Part shown: positions 1-7,201 of the stretch, in pieces | Layout of the letters: each line of letters starts with the position of its first letter | How positions within the stretch are numbered: position 1 is the stretch's first letter | Source: Bacteroidales bacterium | GTDB lineage: Bacteria > Bacteroidota > Bacteroidia > Bacteroidales > B18-G4 | NCBI GenBank assembly: GCA_023132505.1 | Contig: JAGLYE010000009.1 | Location: 1 to 16,683, forward strand | Reading direction: 5' to 3' | DNA: 16,683 nt | Made by a program: the position numbers and the translations under genes | Notes under the pieces: model-generated | The model's input: only the letters and a program-made list of their open reading frames with translations | Told to the model about the DNA's origin: nothing | The model's database searches: none

Positions 1-40
1 CTAAAAAGAGAATGATAAGAATTGATGATAAATACTTCAT
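1..40 (-). CDS. Start of a secreted protein, cut by the left edge
   Basis: On the minus strand an ATG at 40 opens a frame reading MKYLSSILIILFL before the window ends. A Lys followed by a run of Leu/Ile is the beginning of a typical Sec signal peptide, so the product is probably exported. A good Bacteroidota-type -7 element lies 26 bases upstream (66-73), which supports this start. Only 13 codons are visible and the product cannot be named. A second TPM-domain protein is one guess, because the ORF just upstream resembles the tail of one and such genes are often paired, but nothing in these 13 residues tests that. Confidence 0.5.
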   Translation of the reverse strand, partial: MKYLSSILIILFL

Positions 41-65
41 GTTGGTAGATTTAGTTTGTGGGAAG

Positions 66-73
66 CAAATTTA
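66..73 (-). promoter_or_regulatory. Candidate -7 promoter element (TAnnTTTG)
   Basis: The minus strand reads TAAATTTG, an exact match to the Bacteroidota primary-sigma -7 consensus TAnnTTTG. It would place a transcript start near 59, about 20 bases before the ATG at 40. No TTG -33 element is seen at the expected 19-21 base spacing, so the assignment rests on the -7 box and its position. Confidence 0.45.
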
Positions 74-97
74 CAAAACTATCTATGATAATGCTAA

Positions 98-217
98 TCA
101 CCAGCTTCCACCAGCAACACCACCAAAGCTGCCACTGCCTACGGAGGAACCGCTCCAGCCACTGCTTCCGCTACTACCAATCATACCACCAATCCAGAAA
201 GCAGTCCAGGGTGACAT
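98..217 (-). pseudogene. Orphan Gly/Ser-rich tail resembling the C-terminus of a TPM-domain (YgcG-like) protein
   Basis: A 39-codon frame runs from an ATG at 217 to a TGA at 98-100. It begins MSPWTAFWIGGMIG, continues as alternating Gly/Ser with Trp, and ends SFGGVAGGSW. This composition and the final Gly-Gly-Ser-Trp are characteristic of the tails of TPM-domain (PF04536) membrane proteins of Bacteroidota. The family's TPM domain and transmembrane segment should precede the tail, but that space is occupied by the end of htpG, and the frame is closed by a TAA upstream of the ATG. It is therefore most likely a remnant left by a deletion or rearrangement. A short independent gene is possible, since an AGGA lies about 10 bases before the ATG. 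The resemblance is from memory of the family, not from a search. Confidence 0.4.
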
Positions 218-297
218 GGGCCGGCTTCCTATGGTGCGGGAGCACCTGGAAAGCCTGCTGATGGTGAAAAATATGAAGAATATTTTTTACCTGAGAA

Positions 298-2202
298 TTA
301 ATCAATCATATCGATGCTGCGCTTTACAAACTCACTCAATGACTGCCCTTTCAGCAGGTTTTGTGACAGCAAGGCCAGGTCATAAACCTGTTTCACGATC
401 TTATTTTGTGTGTCTTCTTTCTTTTCATCCAGGATCTTTGTCATCAGGGGATGATTGGCATTCACCACCAGGTTGTACTGATCCGGGAGATTATCCATTC
501 CCATCATACCACCACCCAATGCCGACATATCTTTCATCCTGAGCATAAATTCCGGTTGCGTGATCATGAAAGGTACATCATTTTCACTCAGGTTTTCAAA
601 AACCACTGCAAATTTTTCTTTATCAATGCTGCGCTCAATGACCGGTTTCAACTCATCCTTTTGTTTGTCATCCAGTTTAGATGGAATTTCCTCGTCATTT
701 TTGATGAGTTTGTCGACGGTGTCAGAATCTACACGGGTAAAGCGTGTAGTGCTTTCTTTCTGTTCCATGGTATTGATGAAATGGCTGTCGAGTATGCCGT
801 CGAGAACCAATACATCATAGCCTTTTTCCTTCGCTGCCTCAATATAACTGTGTTGTGCTTCAATATCGCTGGTGTAGAGAACAATAAGGTTTTTGTCTTT
901 GTCGGTCTGGAGCTTTTTAATATGCTTTTCGTATTCTTCCCTGGTAAAATATTTTCCTTCGGTATTCTTGTAAAGCATATACTTTTTTGCTTTGTCAAAA
1001 AACTTTTCCTCGCTGATCATGCCATATTGAATAAAAACACGGATGTCGTCCCATTTTTTCTCAAAACTTTCGCGGTCTTTCTTGAACAGTTCTTCCAGTT
1101 TGTCCGATACCTTACGCATGATGTATCCTGAGATCTTCTTCACACTGGCATCACTTTGCAGGAAAGAGCGGGATACGTTCAGCGGGATATCCGGTGAATC
1201 GATCACTCCATGAAGCAATGTCAGGAAATCCGGTACTATGCCTTCAACTGAATCGGTCACGAATACCTGGTTGCAGTAAAGTTGGATCTTATCTTTCTGG
1301 ATCTCAATATTCCTTTTCACCTTCGGGAAATACAGGATCCCGGTGAGGTTGAATGGATAATCTACGTTCAGGTGTATCTGGAACAGTGGCTCCTCGAAGG
1401 TCATGGGGTAGAGCTCCCTGTAGAACTTCTTGTAATCTTCATCAGTGCAGTCGGCCGGTTTATTTTTCCAGAGAGGATCGGTATTGTTGATAATCCTGGG
1501 CTTTTCAATCTCAATGGTCTTGTCCTTGCCTTTCTCGTCTTTTTCCCCTTCAACAGTTTCGGTGACTTTTTCTGAACCAAATTGGATGGGTACCGGAAGG
1601 AACTTGCTGTATTTATTAAGCAGTCCGAGGATGCGTTGATCCTCAACGAATTCTTTAGAATCTTCATCAAGGTAGATGATCACTTCAGTCCCACGGTCTT
1701 CTTTATCTATTTCAGTGATGGTATAATCAGGACTGCCATCGCATTCCCATTGCATAGCCCTGGTCTGTCCGCCTTTTTTATAGGTTTTGGTACGCAGTAC
1801 TACTTTGTTGGCAACCATAAAAGTTGAATAGAATCCCAGTCCGAAATGCCCGATGATAGCATTCTTTTCCGCCTCTGTTTTGGTTTTGAATTTCTTTACG
1901 AATTCCTCTGCGCTTGAAAAAGCAATCTGGTTGATATATTTGTCGATCTCTTCTGCATTCATGCCAATACCCCTGTCTTTCACGGTAAGAGTGCCGGCTT
2001 TCTTGTCGATTTCTACCTGTACGGTGAGGTCTCCCAGTTCTCCGGTAAATTTACCAACAGAAGAAAGGGTCTTCAGCTTTTGTGTTGCATCAACTGCATT
2101 TGAAACAAGTTCCCTGAGAAAAATCTCATGATCTGAATACAGGAACTTTTTAATGATCGGAAAAATATTTTCTGTTTGTACGTTAATCTGTCCTTTTTGC
2201 AT
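298..2202 (-). CDS. htpG: HtpG, bacterial Hsp90 chaperone
   Basis: Cytosolic ATP-dependent dimeric chaperone of 634 residues, within the normal family length. The N-terminal GHKL ATPase domain (about 1-210) shows ELVSNAVDA at 31-39 with the catalytic Glu31 and Mg-binding Asn35, DRGIGM at 76-81 with the adenine-contacting Asp76, and the lid-flanking IGHFGLGFYS at 117-126. A short charged linker (about 211-236) leads to the middle domain. NVSRSFLQ at 342-349 carries the conserved Arg345 that contacts ATP phosphate. The C-terminal dimerisation domain follows from about residue 505. The start at 2202 (MQKGQINVQTENIFP) matches Bacteroidota homologues. The gene is divergent from the DUF554-type gene with a gap of about 97 bases. 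That gap contains a sigma-54-like sequence in the htpG direction. No intrinsic terminator is evident after the stop. Identification is very secure. Confidence 0.97.
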   Translation of the reverse strand: MQKGQINVQTENIFPIIKKFLYSDHEIFLRELVSNAVDATQKLKTLSSVGKFTGELGDLTVQVEIDKKAGTLTVKDRGIGMNAEEIDKYINQIAFSSAEEFVKKFKTKTEAEKNAIIGHFGLGFYSTFMVANKVVLRTKTYKKGGQTRAMQWECDGSPDYTITEIDKEDRGTEVIIYLDEDSKEFVEDQRILGLLNKYSKFLPVPIQFGSEKVTETVEGEKDEKGKDKTIEIEKPRIINNTDPLWKNKPADCTDEDYKKFYRELYPMTFEEPLFQIHLNVDYPFNLTGILYFPKVKRNIEIQKDKIQLYCNQVFVTDSVEGIVPDFLTLLHGVIDSPDIPLNVSRSFLQSDASVKKISGYIMRKVSDKLEELFKKDRESFEKKWDDIRVFIQYGMISEEKFFDKAKKYMLYKNTEGKYFTREEYEKHIKKLQTDKDKNLIVLYTSDIEAQHSYIEAAKEKGYDVLVLDGILDSHFINTMEQKESTTRFTRVDSDTVDKLIKNDEEIPSKLDDKQKDELKPVIERSIDKEKFAVVFENLSENDVPFMITQPEFMLRMKDMSALGGGMMGMDNLPDQYNLVVNANHPLMTKILDEKKEDTQNKIVKQVYDLALLSQNLLKGQSLSEFVKRSIDMID

Positions 2203-2237
2203 ATCCGTTCTGTCGTTTAGTTATTTGTAGCAGCAAA

Positions 2238-2253
2238 ATCAAAGCTTGTGCCA
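2238..2253 (-). promoter_or_regulatory. Sigma-54-like promoter sequence upstream of htpG
   Basis: The minus strand reads TGGCACAAGCTTTGAT. Against the sigma-54 consensus TGGCACGnnnnTTGCw it keeps the whole TGGCAC (-24) block and the TTG, with correct GG to -12 spacing. It differs at the G after TGGCAC and, more seriously, at the normally invariant C of the -12 GC, which is A here. A transcript from it would start near 2228 and give a leader of about 26 bases for htpG. A single match of this quality may be chance. Confidence 0.25.
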
Positions 2254-2285
2254 GATGCTTTTTTCTGCCATTTTGGCGCGTTTTG

Positions 2286-2293
2286 TATATTTA
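2286..2293 (+). promoter_or_regulatory. Candidate -7 element giving a leaderless or near-leaderless DUF554 mRNA
   Basis: TATATTTA matches the Bacteroidota TAnnTTTG -7 box except for the last base. The ATG follows after six bases, so a start at the usual distance would fall on or next to the initiation codon. There is no TTG at 19-21 bases upstream, which keeps this tentative. Confidence 0.3.
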
Positions 2294-2299
2294 CGGCCT

Positions 2300-2974
2300 A
2301 TGGGGACACTTATCAATGTCGCAGCGATCATTATTGGCAGTCTTATCGGGCTTCTGATCCAGCGTAAGCTGCCCAAAAAGATCATCACCATCATTTTTCA
2401 GGTGATGGGACTTTTTACATTGGTTCTGGGCATTAGCATGTCGATGAAAACAGAGCATTATCTTGTTGTGATCGGCAGTCTGGTTGCCGGTGCTGTTATC
2501 GGTGAGTGGATCGACCTGGATAAATACATGAACCGCTGGAGTGACAAACTGAAAAAGCGTCTTAGAATGGGGAATGACAAGTTCTCCGATGGCATGATCA
2601 CAGCATTTTTGCTTTATTGCATGGGTGCCATGACCATCCTGGGTGCCATTGAGGAAGGTGTTGAAGGTTCGTATGATATCCTGCTGATGAAATCCCTTAT
2701 GGATGGGGTTTCTTCTGTTGCCCTTGCAGCCGGACTTGGAATAGGGGTGATGTTTTCTGTTATTCCTTTATTGGTATACCAGGGGGGACTCACATTGTTC
2801 TCTTCATTCATCAGTGATCATTTTACGGATGTGATCATCAATGACCTGAGTGCAACAGGTGGTATCTTGCTTATAGGTCTCGGTATTAACATCCTTGAGA
2901 TCAAACACCTGAAGATACTCAACATGGTCCCTGCCCTGGTAATCGTTGTGATCCTGTCTTACCTGATCTATTGA
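2300..2974 (+). CDS. DUF554-type integral membrane protein
   Basis: A 224-residue, very hydrophobic protein of the DUF554 (YdfK-like) family, whose physiological role is not established. The family signature start is clear: MGTLINVAAIIIGSLIGLL, followed by a Lys/Arg-rich loop (QRKLPKK). Six or seven hydrophobic segments follow, at about 5-20, 29-47, 54-68, 100-116, 134-160, 184-199 and 207-224. A polar cytoplasmic loop rich in Lys/Arg lies at about 72-95, and conserved CMGAMTILGAIEEG at about 107-120. In-frame codons continue upstream to a TTG at 2246, but family alignment favours ATG 2300. A TATATTTA box ends six bases before this ATG, so the mRNA may be leaderless. The gene stands alone, divergent from htpG and convergent with the hydrolase gene, whose stop is seven bases away. 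Family assignment is firm; function is unknown. Confidence 0.85.
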   Translation: MGTLINVAAIIIGSLIGLLIQRKLPKKIITIIFQVMGLFTLVLGISMSMKTEHYLVVIGSLVAGAVIGEWIDLDKYMNRWSDKLKKRLRMGNDKFSDGMITAFLLYCMGAMTILGAIEEGVEGSYDILLMKSLMDGVSSVALAAGLGIGVMFSVIPLLVYQGGLTLFSSFISDHFTDVIINDLSATGGILLIGLGINILEIKHLKILNMVPALVIVVILSYLIY

Positions 2975-2981
2975 AAGTAAA

Positions 2982-5048
2982 TTACAGTTTGATCAGCTTA
3001 CAGGTTTTTGATTTTTCTCCATCTGATATCCTTACGATATAAGGACCTTTATTCAGGTGTCCGATATTGAGTTCTGTATTATCTCCTGCCGGGATATACT
3101 TATACAGTACCAGTTCCGAAAGCGTATTGTATACCTCTACCGTTACTGCCCCGGACCGGGCCTGTGCAATTTGCAAATTTATACGCTCATATGCGGGGTT
3201 TGGGAAAATGGTAGCTTCCAGACTTGAGATCAGCTTTTTGTTTGTGATTATTTTCTGCTTGTGGTCGTCATCTTGAAAGAACTCAGGTGTGAACTGCTTG
3301 TTGTTGCACTCGAAGTACATGTCAGGATCGGCCTTTACGGTGAATTCTGACTTATACTGTGCAGAAAATCCATTTCTCAGCATAGCAATTTCCGAAGCCA
3401 TGATATCTAATTTTCCTCCGGGCAAAACAACTACATCTCCTTGTGGTACCAGGGTGGTTACATAATTTCCGACTGCCACCTTTTTGCCTCTGAGGCTCCA
3501 TTCCCCTATCACAAATTTATGCTGAAAATATACATCAGTAAGGATGACCTCATTCACGATATCCTCCAGTATATCTTCAGGCAGCACATCATGCCAGCTT
3601 GTGCTTTCAGGCTCGATGCACTCATCAAACATTGAGTTTCCGTTCCGTATGTCAAGTGCACTGTAATACGGGATGTAAGTAGGGTCGGTGAACCTTTCAA
3701 ATTCAATGGTGAGGTAATATAAGGGTGTGATGCCCGGAACAAGCATTTGAAACCACCAATAGCTTGCCTGTTTAATTATGGGTGACATGCTGGTAAGGTC
3801 TTTTGGTAACCACGAGCCTGCCAGCTTTTCGGCAGCAGTAAGGTCAAAAGTCTTCACGGTGCCGTTGAATGGGCCTGTATGATAGGTGATCTTATACCAT
3901 CCCCCCGAATTCGGATTTGGCTGATCAGTGGAAAACGAAACGCCAATATTTCTTGTCAGGTGAGGGTATCCGTCTCCATTCATAGTGTTGAGCTCATTGA
4001 AAAAGGCCTGGTGCACCGAACCTCCCTGGTCATAAGCATTGTAAATGAGCAATTGTCGGGCGGCTTCATTGCTAAGCGCATGTTTAGCAAATTCATCATC
4101 CTCTTCATTGGATTTTTTAAAATTTTGCAAGGGTTCAGAAATCAGCGCTCCCTGGTGCGGTGAGTCGATGGCAATAAAAGTATGTACCGGTAATGGATCA
4201 CCATCCTGCTCGGCTTTGGCAAGTGCATAGCGTGAGATGATTCCACCCATGCTCACACCCCCGGCTACTATGAGTTCCTCCCCATACCTGGATGAGATAA
4301 AATTTACAGCCGACGCAAATATAGCAGCATTATTCCTGATGTCCTGAGTGCCAAAGTAATTATCCAGGAGAAAAACATCATAACCATTGCTCCTGAAGCA
4401 TTCGATCAGTTCCTCTGCTACGGCATAATACATTTCCTGAGGATTAGTATTATATGCATCAAAACCTTCCGAAAATACGATGGCATTCAGTCCATTTGGG
4501 TCATTCCCTGTCCACTGGCGCAAGGTGTTCCCTGCATTGTCCTTATATAACTTTTGTGATTGAGGGATTACTTTAACAATGTATTCCCGGTATCGGATGG
4601 TGCCATCAAAGAAAGTTATCCTTACCTTGAGGTTATAGTCTCCCAATGCGGGAAAACTGGCTGAAGAGCCATACCATACAATATCCTGCTTCGCTGAGCC
4701 GCAGTAAACATCAACGAAACCATTTCCATTGATATTCACTTCCAGCTTGAGCATATACAGATGGGCAGCTGCAGGACTGAACCGGCTTGTAAAGTTTATG
4801 TAATTATTGTTTTGCTGGATGTATACGGGTATCACATCAGCATTCAGCACACAAAGGTGTACCCCATGCATGTTATTGCCCTTTTCTTCCCAAATATAAT
4901 ACTCTGGGTTGGCAGGTGTTGATCCTGTTACTACAAAAGCAGTAGATTGTGATTTCCAGTCATCACAGATCTGTGCATGCAGCTGTTTTTCCCGGATCAG
5001 TAAGGAAATTGATAGTATTATGAGTAAATGTCGTAGAATAAGTTTCAT
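2982..5048 (-). CDS. Secreted alpha/beta-hydrolase (lipase/esterase-like) with T9SS sorting domain
   Basis: A 688-residue exported protein. Residues 1-25 form a signal peptide ending LHAQ. A beta-rich N-terminal region (about 30-165) precedes an alpha/beta-hydrolase core: strand and oxyanion region NAIVFSEGFDAYN at about 188-200, nucleophile elbow GGVSMGG with Ser266 (GxSxG), then FIAIDSPHQGA at 291-301, a loop typical of lipase/PGAP1-like hydrolases. The catalytic His is probably His486 (SWHDVLPED); the acid is not certain. After an Asp/Glu-rich stretch, the end (about 605-688) is a type A T9SS sorting domain, with IFPNPAYERINL and a terminal GPYIVRISDGEKSKTCKLIKL-type strand pair ending in basic residues. 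The product is predicted to cross the outer membrane through the type IX machinery and be released or surface-anchored. It is last in a three-gene minus-strand set, nine bases after the beta-barrel gene. The substrate is unknown; an ester or lipid is likely. Confidence 0.85.
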   Translation of the reverse strand: MKLILRHLLIILSISLLIREKQLHAQICDDWKSQSTAFVVTGSTPANPEYYIWEEKGNNMHGVHLCVLNADVIPVYIQQNNNYINFTSRFSPAAAHLYMLKLEVNINGNGFVDVYCGSAKQDIVWYGSSASFPALGDYNLKVRITFFDGTIRYREYIVKVIPQSQKLYKDNAGNTLRQWTGNDPNGLNAIVFSEGFDAYNTNPQEMYYAVAEELIECFRSNGYDVFLLDNYFGTQDIRNNAAIFASAVNFISSRYGEELIVAGGVSMGGIISRYALAKAEQDGDPLPVHTFIAIDSPHQGALISEPLQNFKKSNEEDDEFAKHALSNEAARQLLIYNAYDQGGSVHQAFFNELNTMNGDGYPHLTRNIGVSFSTDQPNPNSGGWYKITYHTGPFNGTVKTFDLTAAEKLAGSWLPKDLTSMSPIIKQASYWWFQMLVPGITPLYYLTIEFERFTDPTYIPYYSALDIRNGNSMFDECIEPESTSWHDVLPEDILEDIVNEVILTDVYFQHKFVIGEWSLRGKKVAVGNYVTTLVPQGDVVVLPGGKLDIMASEIAMLRNGFSAQYKSEFTVKADPDMYFECNNKQFTPEFFQDDDHKQKIITNKKLISSLEATIFPNPAYERINLQIAQARSGAVTVEVYNTLSELVLYKYIPAGDNTELNIGHLNKGPYIVRISDGEKSKTCKLIKL

Positions 5049-5057
5049 AGTAGTATA

Positions 5058-5717
5058 TTATAGAATAATTCCAATTTTAATATTTATGGTAAAACTCGGA
5101 AACCATTTTGCTCCCGATTCGAAATCCTTGTTATAAGGAAACTCATGCTGGCCGGGATCACTGCCTTTTTTATTTTCATTCCTGCTGCTGATATATCGCA
5201 AGCCAATTCCCACTGCCGGATTGAAATACAAGGGGCCTGTGATCCGAAGCTGATAGCCGGCCAAAGCATGAGTTGTAACCAGGTTGCGGTAAACCTGATA
5301 GGTGTTCAGGATGCCGCTGTCATATGTCTCATTCATCTCTGATCTCGTGAACTGGTACGCAAACTGGGGCCCTAAATGAAATCCGCTTAATGATTGTTTC
5401 CCGGGAACCAGATAAAACCTGTATTCGGCAGATATCAGAAAACCACTTGTCTTTTCGGTTTTTATCGTGGTATAAGATTGTCCACAGGAGCTGCACGGGA
5501 AAATATACATGATGTCTGTTTCGAAGCTTTGGTTGTTCAAGGGGGTGTATTCAAGCCCCAGCCGTACGCCCATGCTGTTGCTAACCTGGTCGCCCAGCAA
5601 GCTGATCAGGTCATATTTAATGATGCAGCTTTTTTGGCGGGTATTATTTTGTGCTGTCGCCGGGGTTTCGACAATGCAAAATACTGAGCACAAGAGGATG
5701 AATATTATTTTTTTCAT
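5058..5717 (-). CDS. Predicted outer-membrane beta-barrel protein
   Basis: A 219-residue protein beginning MKKIIFILLCSVFCIVETPATAQ, a clear signal peptide with cleavage expected after TAQ. The rest alternates short amphipathic strands with aromatic residues and polar turns (for example MGVRLGLEYTPL, GFLISAEYRFYLV, GFHLGPQFAYQF, ALAGYQLRITGPLYF, AVGIGLRYI) and ends in hydrophobic FTINIKIGIIL. This pattern fits an eight-strand barrel of the general Bacteroidota OMP beta-barrel type, perhaps DUF3575-like. A CSSC pair at 75-78 probably lies in a surface loop and could form a disulfide. In-frame codons extend upstream into the preceding gene, but the signal peptide fixes the start at 5717. The start lies 53 bases after the stop of the repeat protein gene, and nine bases separate this gene from the hydrolase, suggesting one transcript. 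No specific function is recognised. Confidence 0.75.
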   Translation of the reverse strand: MKKIIFILLCSVFCIVETPATAQNNTRQKSCIIKYDLISLLGDQVSNSMGVRLGLEYTPLNNQSFETDIMYIFPCSSCGQSYTTIKTEKTSGFLISAEYRFYLVPGKQSLSGFHLGPQFAYQFTRSEMNETYDSGILNTYQVYRNLVTTHALAGYQLRITGPLYFNPAVGIGLRYISSRNENKKGSDPGQHEFPYNKDFESGAKWFPSFTINIKIGIIL

Positions 5718-5770
5718 GGGCTTAAGGTTTGGTGATATCATCTTTATTTTTATTCGAATATGTATTGATC

Positions 5771-7201
5771 CTATTTGAATTCCTGAAGGTGGATAAATGT
5801 ATCGATCTTGGTTTCCAGTTCTTCTACTTTTGCATCCTGCCGGATGATATAAAGCGTCAGTTCCTCGATCTTTTTCAGTAGCAGGCATTCCATTTCCCCA
5901 ATTTTGAGTCCCTCAGCAAGGATATTCTCTTCCGTTGGAATTTCCGGGAGGTGGCCGTTTTGTTCAATATAGCTTTCCAATTGTTGCAGGCTTAGCAGTT
6001 CATATTCTTTATTGAAGACATAATCGGGCCAGTCCTCGCTAACTTTCACAGTAACCTCCTCCGTGATAATGGCACCATTTACTGCTAATTTGTAGCTATA
6101 GGTTTCATCAGTCCCTATTCCGATGTCTCCATTAGCTTTGATAACGAGAAAGCCCTGATAGCTTTCACCCAGATTGTCAAAATTACCGATCAGAAGATCG
6201 TTTATGCTCTGGCGGTCTCCGTTCATGCCTATAAACCACCTGTGTACATTGCTGTTTGACAGGCAAATTCCTGCTGTCCCGCCGGAAGAAAGGTTATTGC
6301 TTACTTCCAGGTTCGTAACGGGATCGCTGTTTCCAATCCCAACTCTTCCTTCGAGCCTGTAAACATTATTTCCATATATTGTCCAGTCCCCATCATCGAT
6401 CAATGACGGATCTGTCCAGAAAGCCCTCCCATCGCCATCAGAACGAAGGATCCATCCCTCAATATTATCGTAATATAGATCTTTGTCGAAGAGGGTCAAT
6501 TGCTTTGAGAAAATGCCACCCTGTACATCAAGGTGATAGTGGGGATAATGGGTTCCTACTCCGATAAAACCTTCGTTGAACACATAATTTTTATTGGTAC
6601 GGAATATGAGGCCATGGTCATCGGTGCTTCGGATCCCGTGTTCCGGTGTGCCAAGAAAAATATCTGTGATCCTGAAGTTGGGTTGCTCGATAAAGAGACC
6701 AACAATTTCGCCCTGGTCGTTACGGATATGCAATTTGGCCTGCGGATCCGTTACATTGCCAATCCCAATACTGCCTGTGCGAAATTTTGAAATGGATCTG
6801 CTGATAAACAAGGTAGGGTAAATGCTGTTAAAGCCTATCATCAGACTGTTGTCAACATTATTAAAAAGGCGGTCCTCCTGGCTTTCCCCATAACCATGTC
6901 CGATGATCATGGATCTTTCTCCCAGGCTGTTGGCATTGCTGCCAAAGATCATGGCATGATCGCCATCGGCGAGTATCCTGCTGCCGATGCTGCTGGATTT
7001 GTCTCCGGAGGCAATAGCATAATAGCCTGATGCAAATGCTGCCTGTCCGTAAGCTTTGGTTTTTATTCCAATGGCACTGGATGCCTTATTTGGGTTGGAT
7101 ACTGCTCCCAGGCAGTTGGTGCACTGGGCTTGCAGGGTGATCGGCCTGATGAATGCCATGTTCACCACCAAAATGAGAATAATGCTTGTTAATCGTTTCA
7201 T
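5771..7201 (-). CDS. Exported YadA-head-like repeat protein with C-terminal coiled coil
   Basis: A 476-residue protein with a signal peptide (1-25, ending LQAQ) followed by CTNC at 27-30. Residues about 38-105 hold degenerate repeats of roughly 14 residues (SSAIGIKTKAYG, AAFASGYYAIASG, SSSIGSRILADG, AMIFGSNANSLG, SMIIGHG), like the YadA/Hia head left-handed beta-roll. Four spaced GIGxxxPxxxLxVxG motifs follow at about 145-160, 213-229, 286-302 and 360-376, as in tail-fibre-like proteins. The end (about 388-470) is a module common in Bacteroidota: WPDYVF, then NGHLPEIPTEENI, GLKIGEMECLLLKKIEELTLYII and a Leu/Glu-rich coiled coil. The architecture suggests a trimeric fibrous surface or secreted protein. 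There is no S74 autoprotease signature and no T9SS sorting domain. It is first in the three-gene minus-strand set. Function is unknown; adhesion or scaffolding is inference. Confidence 0.8.
   Translation of the reverse strand: MKRLTSIILILVVNMAFIRPITLQAQCTNCLGAVSNPNKASSAIGIKTKAYGQAAFASGYYAIASGDKSSSIGSRILADGDHAMIFGSNANSLGERSMIIGHGYGESQEDRLFNNVDNSLMIGFNSIYPTLFISRSISKFRTGSIGIGNVTDPQAKLHIRNDQGEIVGLFIEQPNFRITDIFLGTPEHGIRSTDDHGLIFRTNKNYVFNEGFIGVGTHYPHYHLDVQGGIFSKQLTLFDKDLYYDNIEGWILRSDGDGRAFWTDPSLIDDGDWTIYGNNVYRLEGRVGIGNSDPVTNLEVSNNLSSGGTAGICLSNSNVHRWFIGMNGDRQSINDLLIGNFDNLGESYQGFLVIKANGDIGIGTDETYSYKLAVNGAIITEEVTVKVSEDWPDYVFNKEYELLSLQQLESYIEQNGHLPEIPTEENILAEGLKIGEMECLLLKKIEELTLYIIRQDAKVEELETKIDTFIHLQEFK

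Noticed and set aside
12..542. Plus-strand open frame rich in Pro/Leu across the left end
   Set aside because: It overlaps the end of htpG on the opposite strand for 245 bases, and its composition is the complement of the Gly/Ser-rich minus-strand frame. No family resemblance was seen.
406..1131. Long plus-strand frame (241 codons) opposite htpG
   Set aside because: It is an antisense shadow of the secure htpG coding sequence, with a hydrophobic, Phe-rich translation lacking any domain pattern.
5718..5888. Upstream extension of the beta-barrel gene into the end of the repeat protein gene
   Set aside because: The signal peptide beginning MKKIIFILLC at 5717 fixes the start. The extra 57 codons overlap the preceding coding region and have no export signal or domain character.
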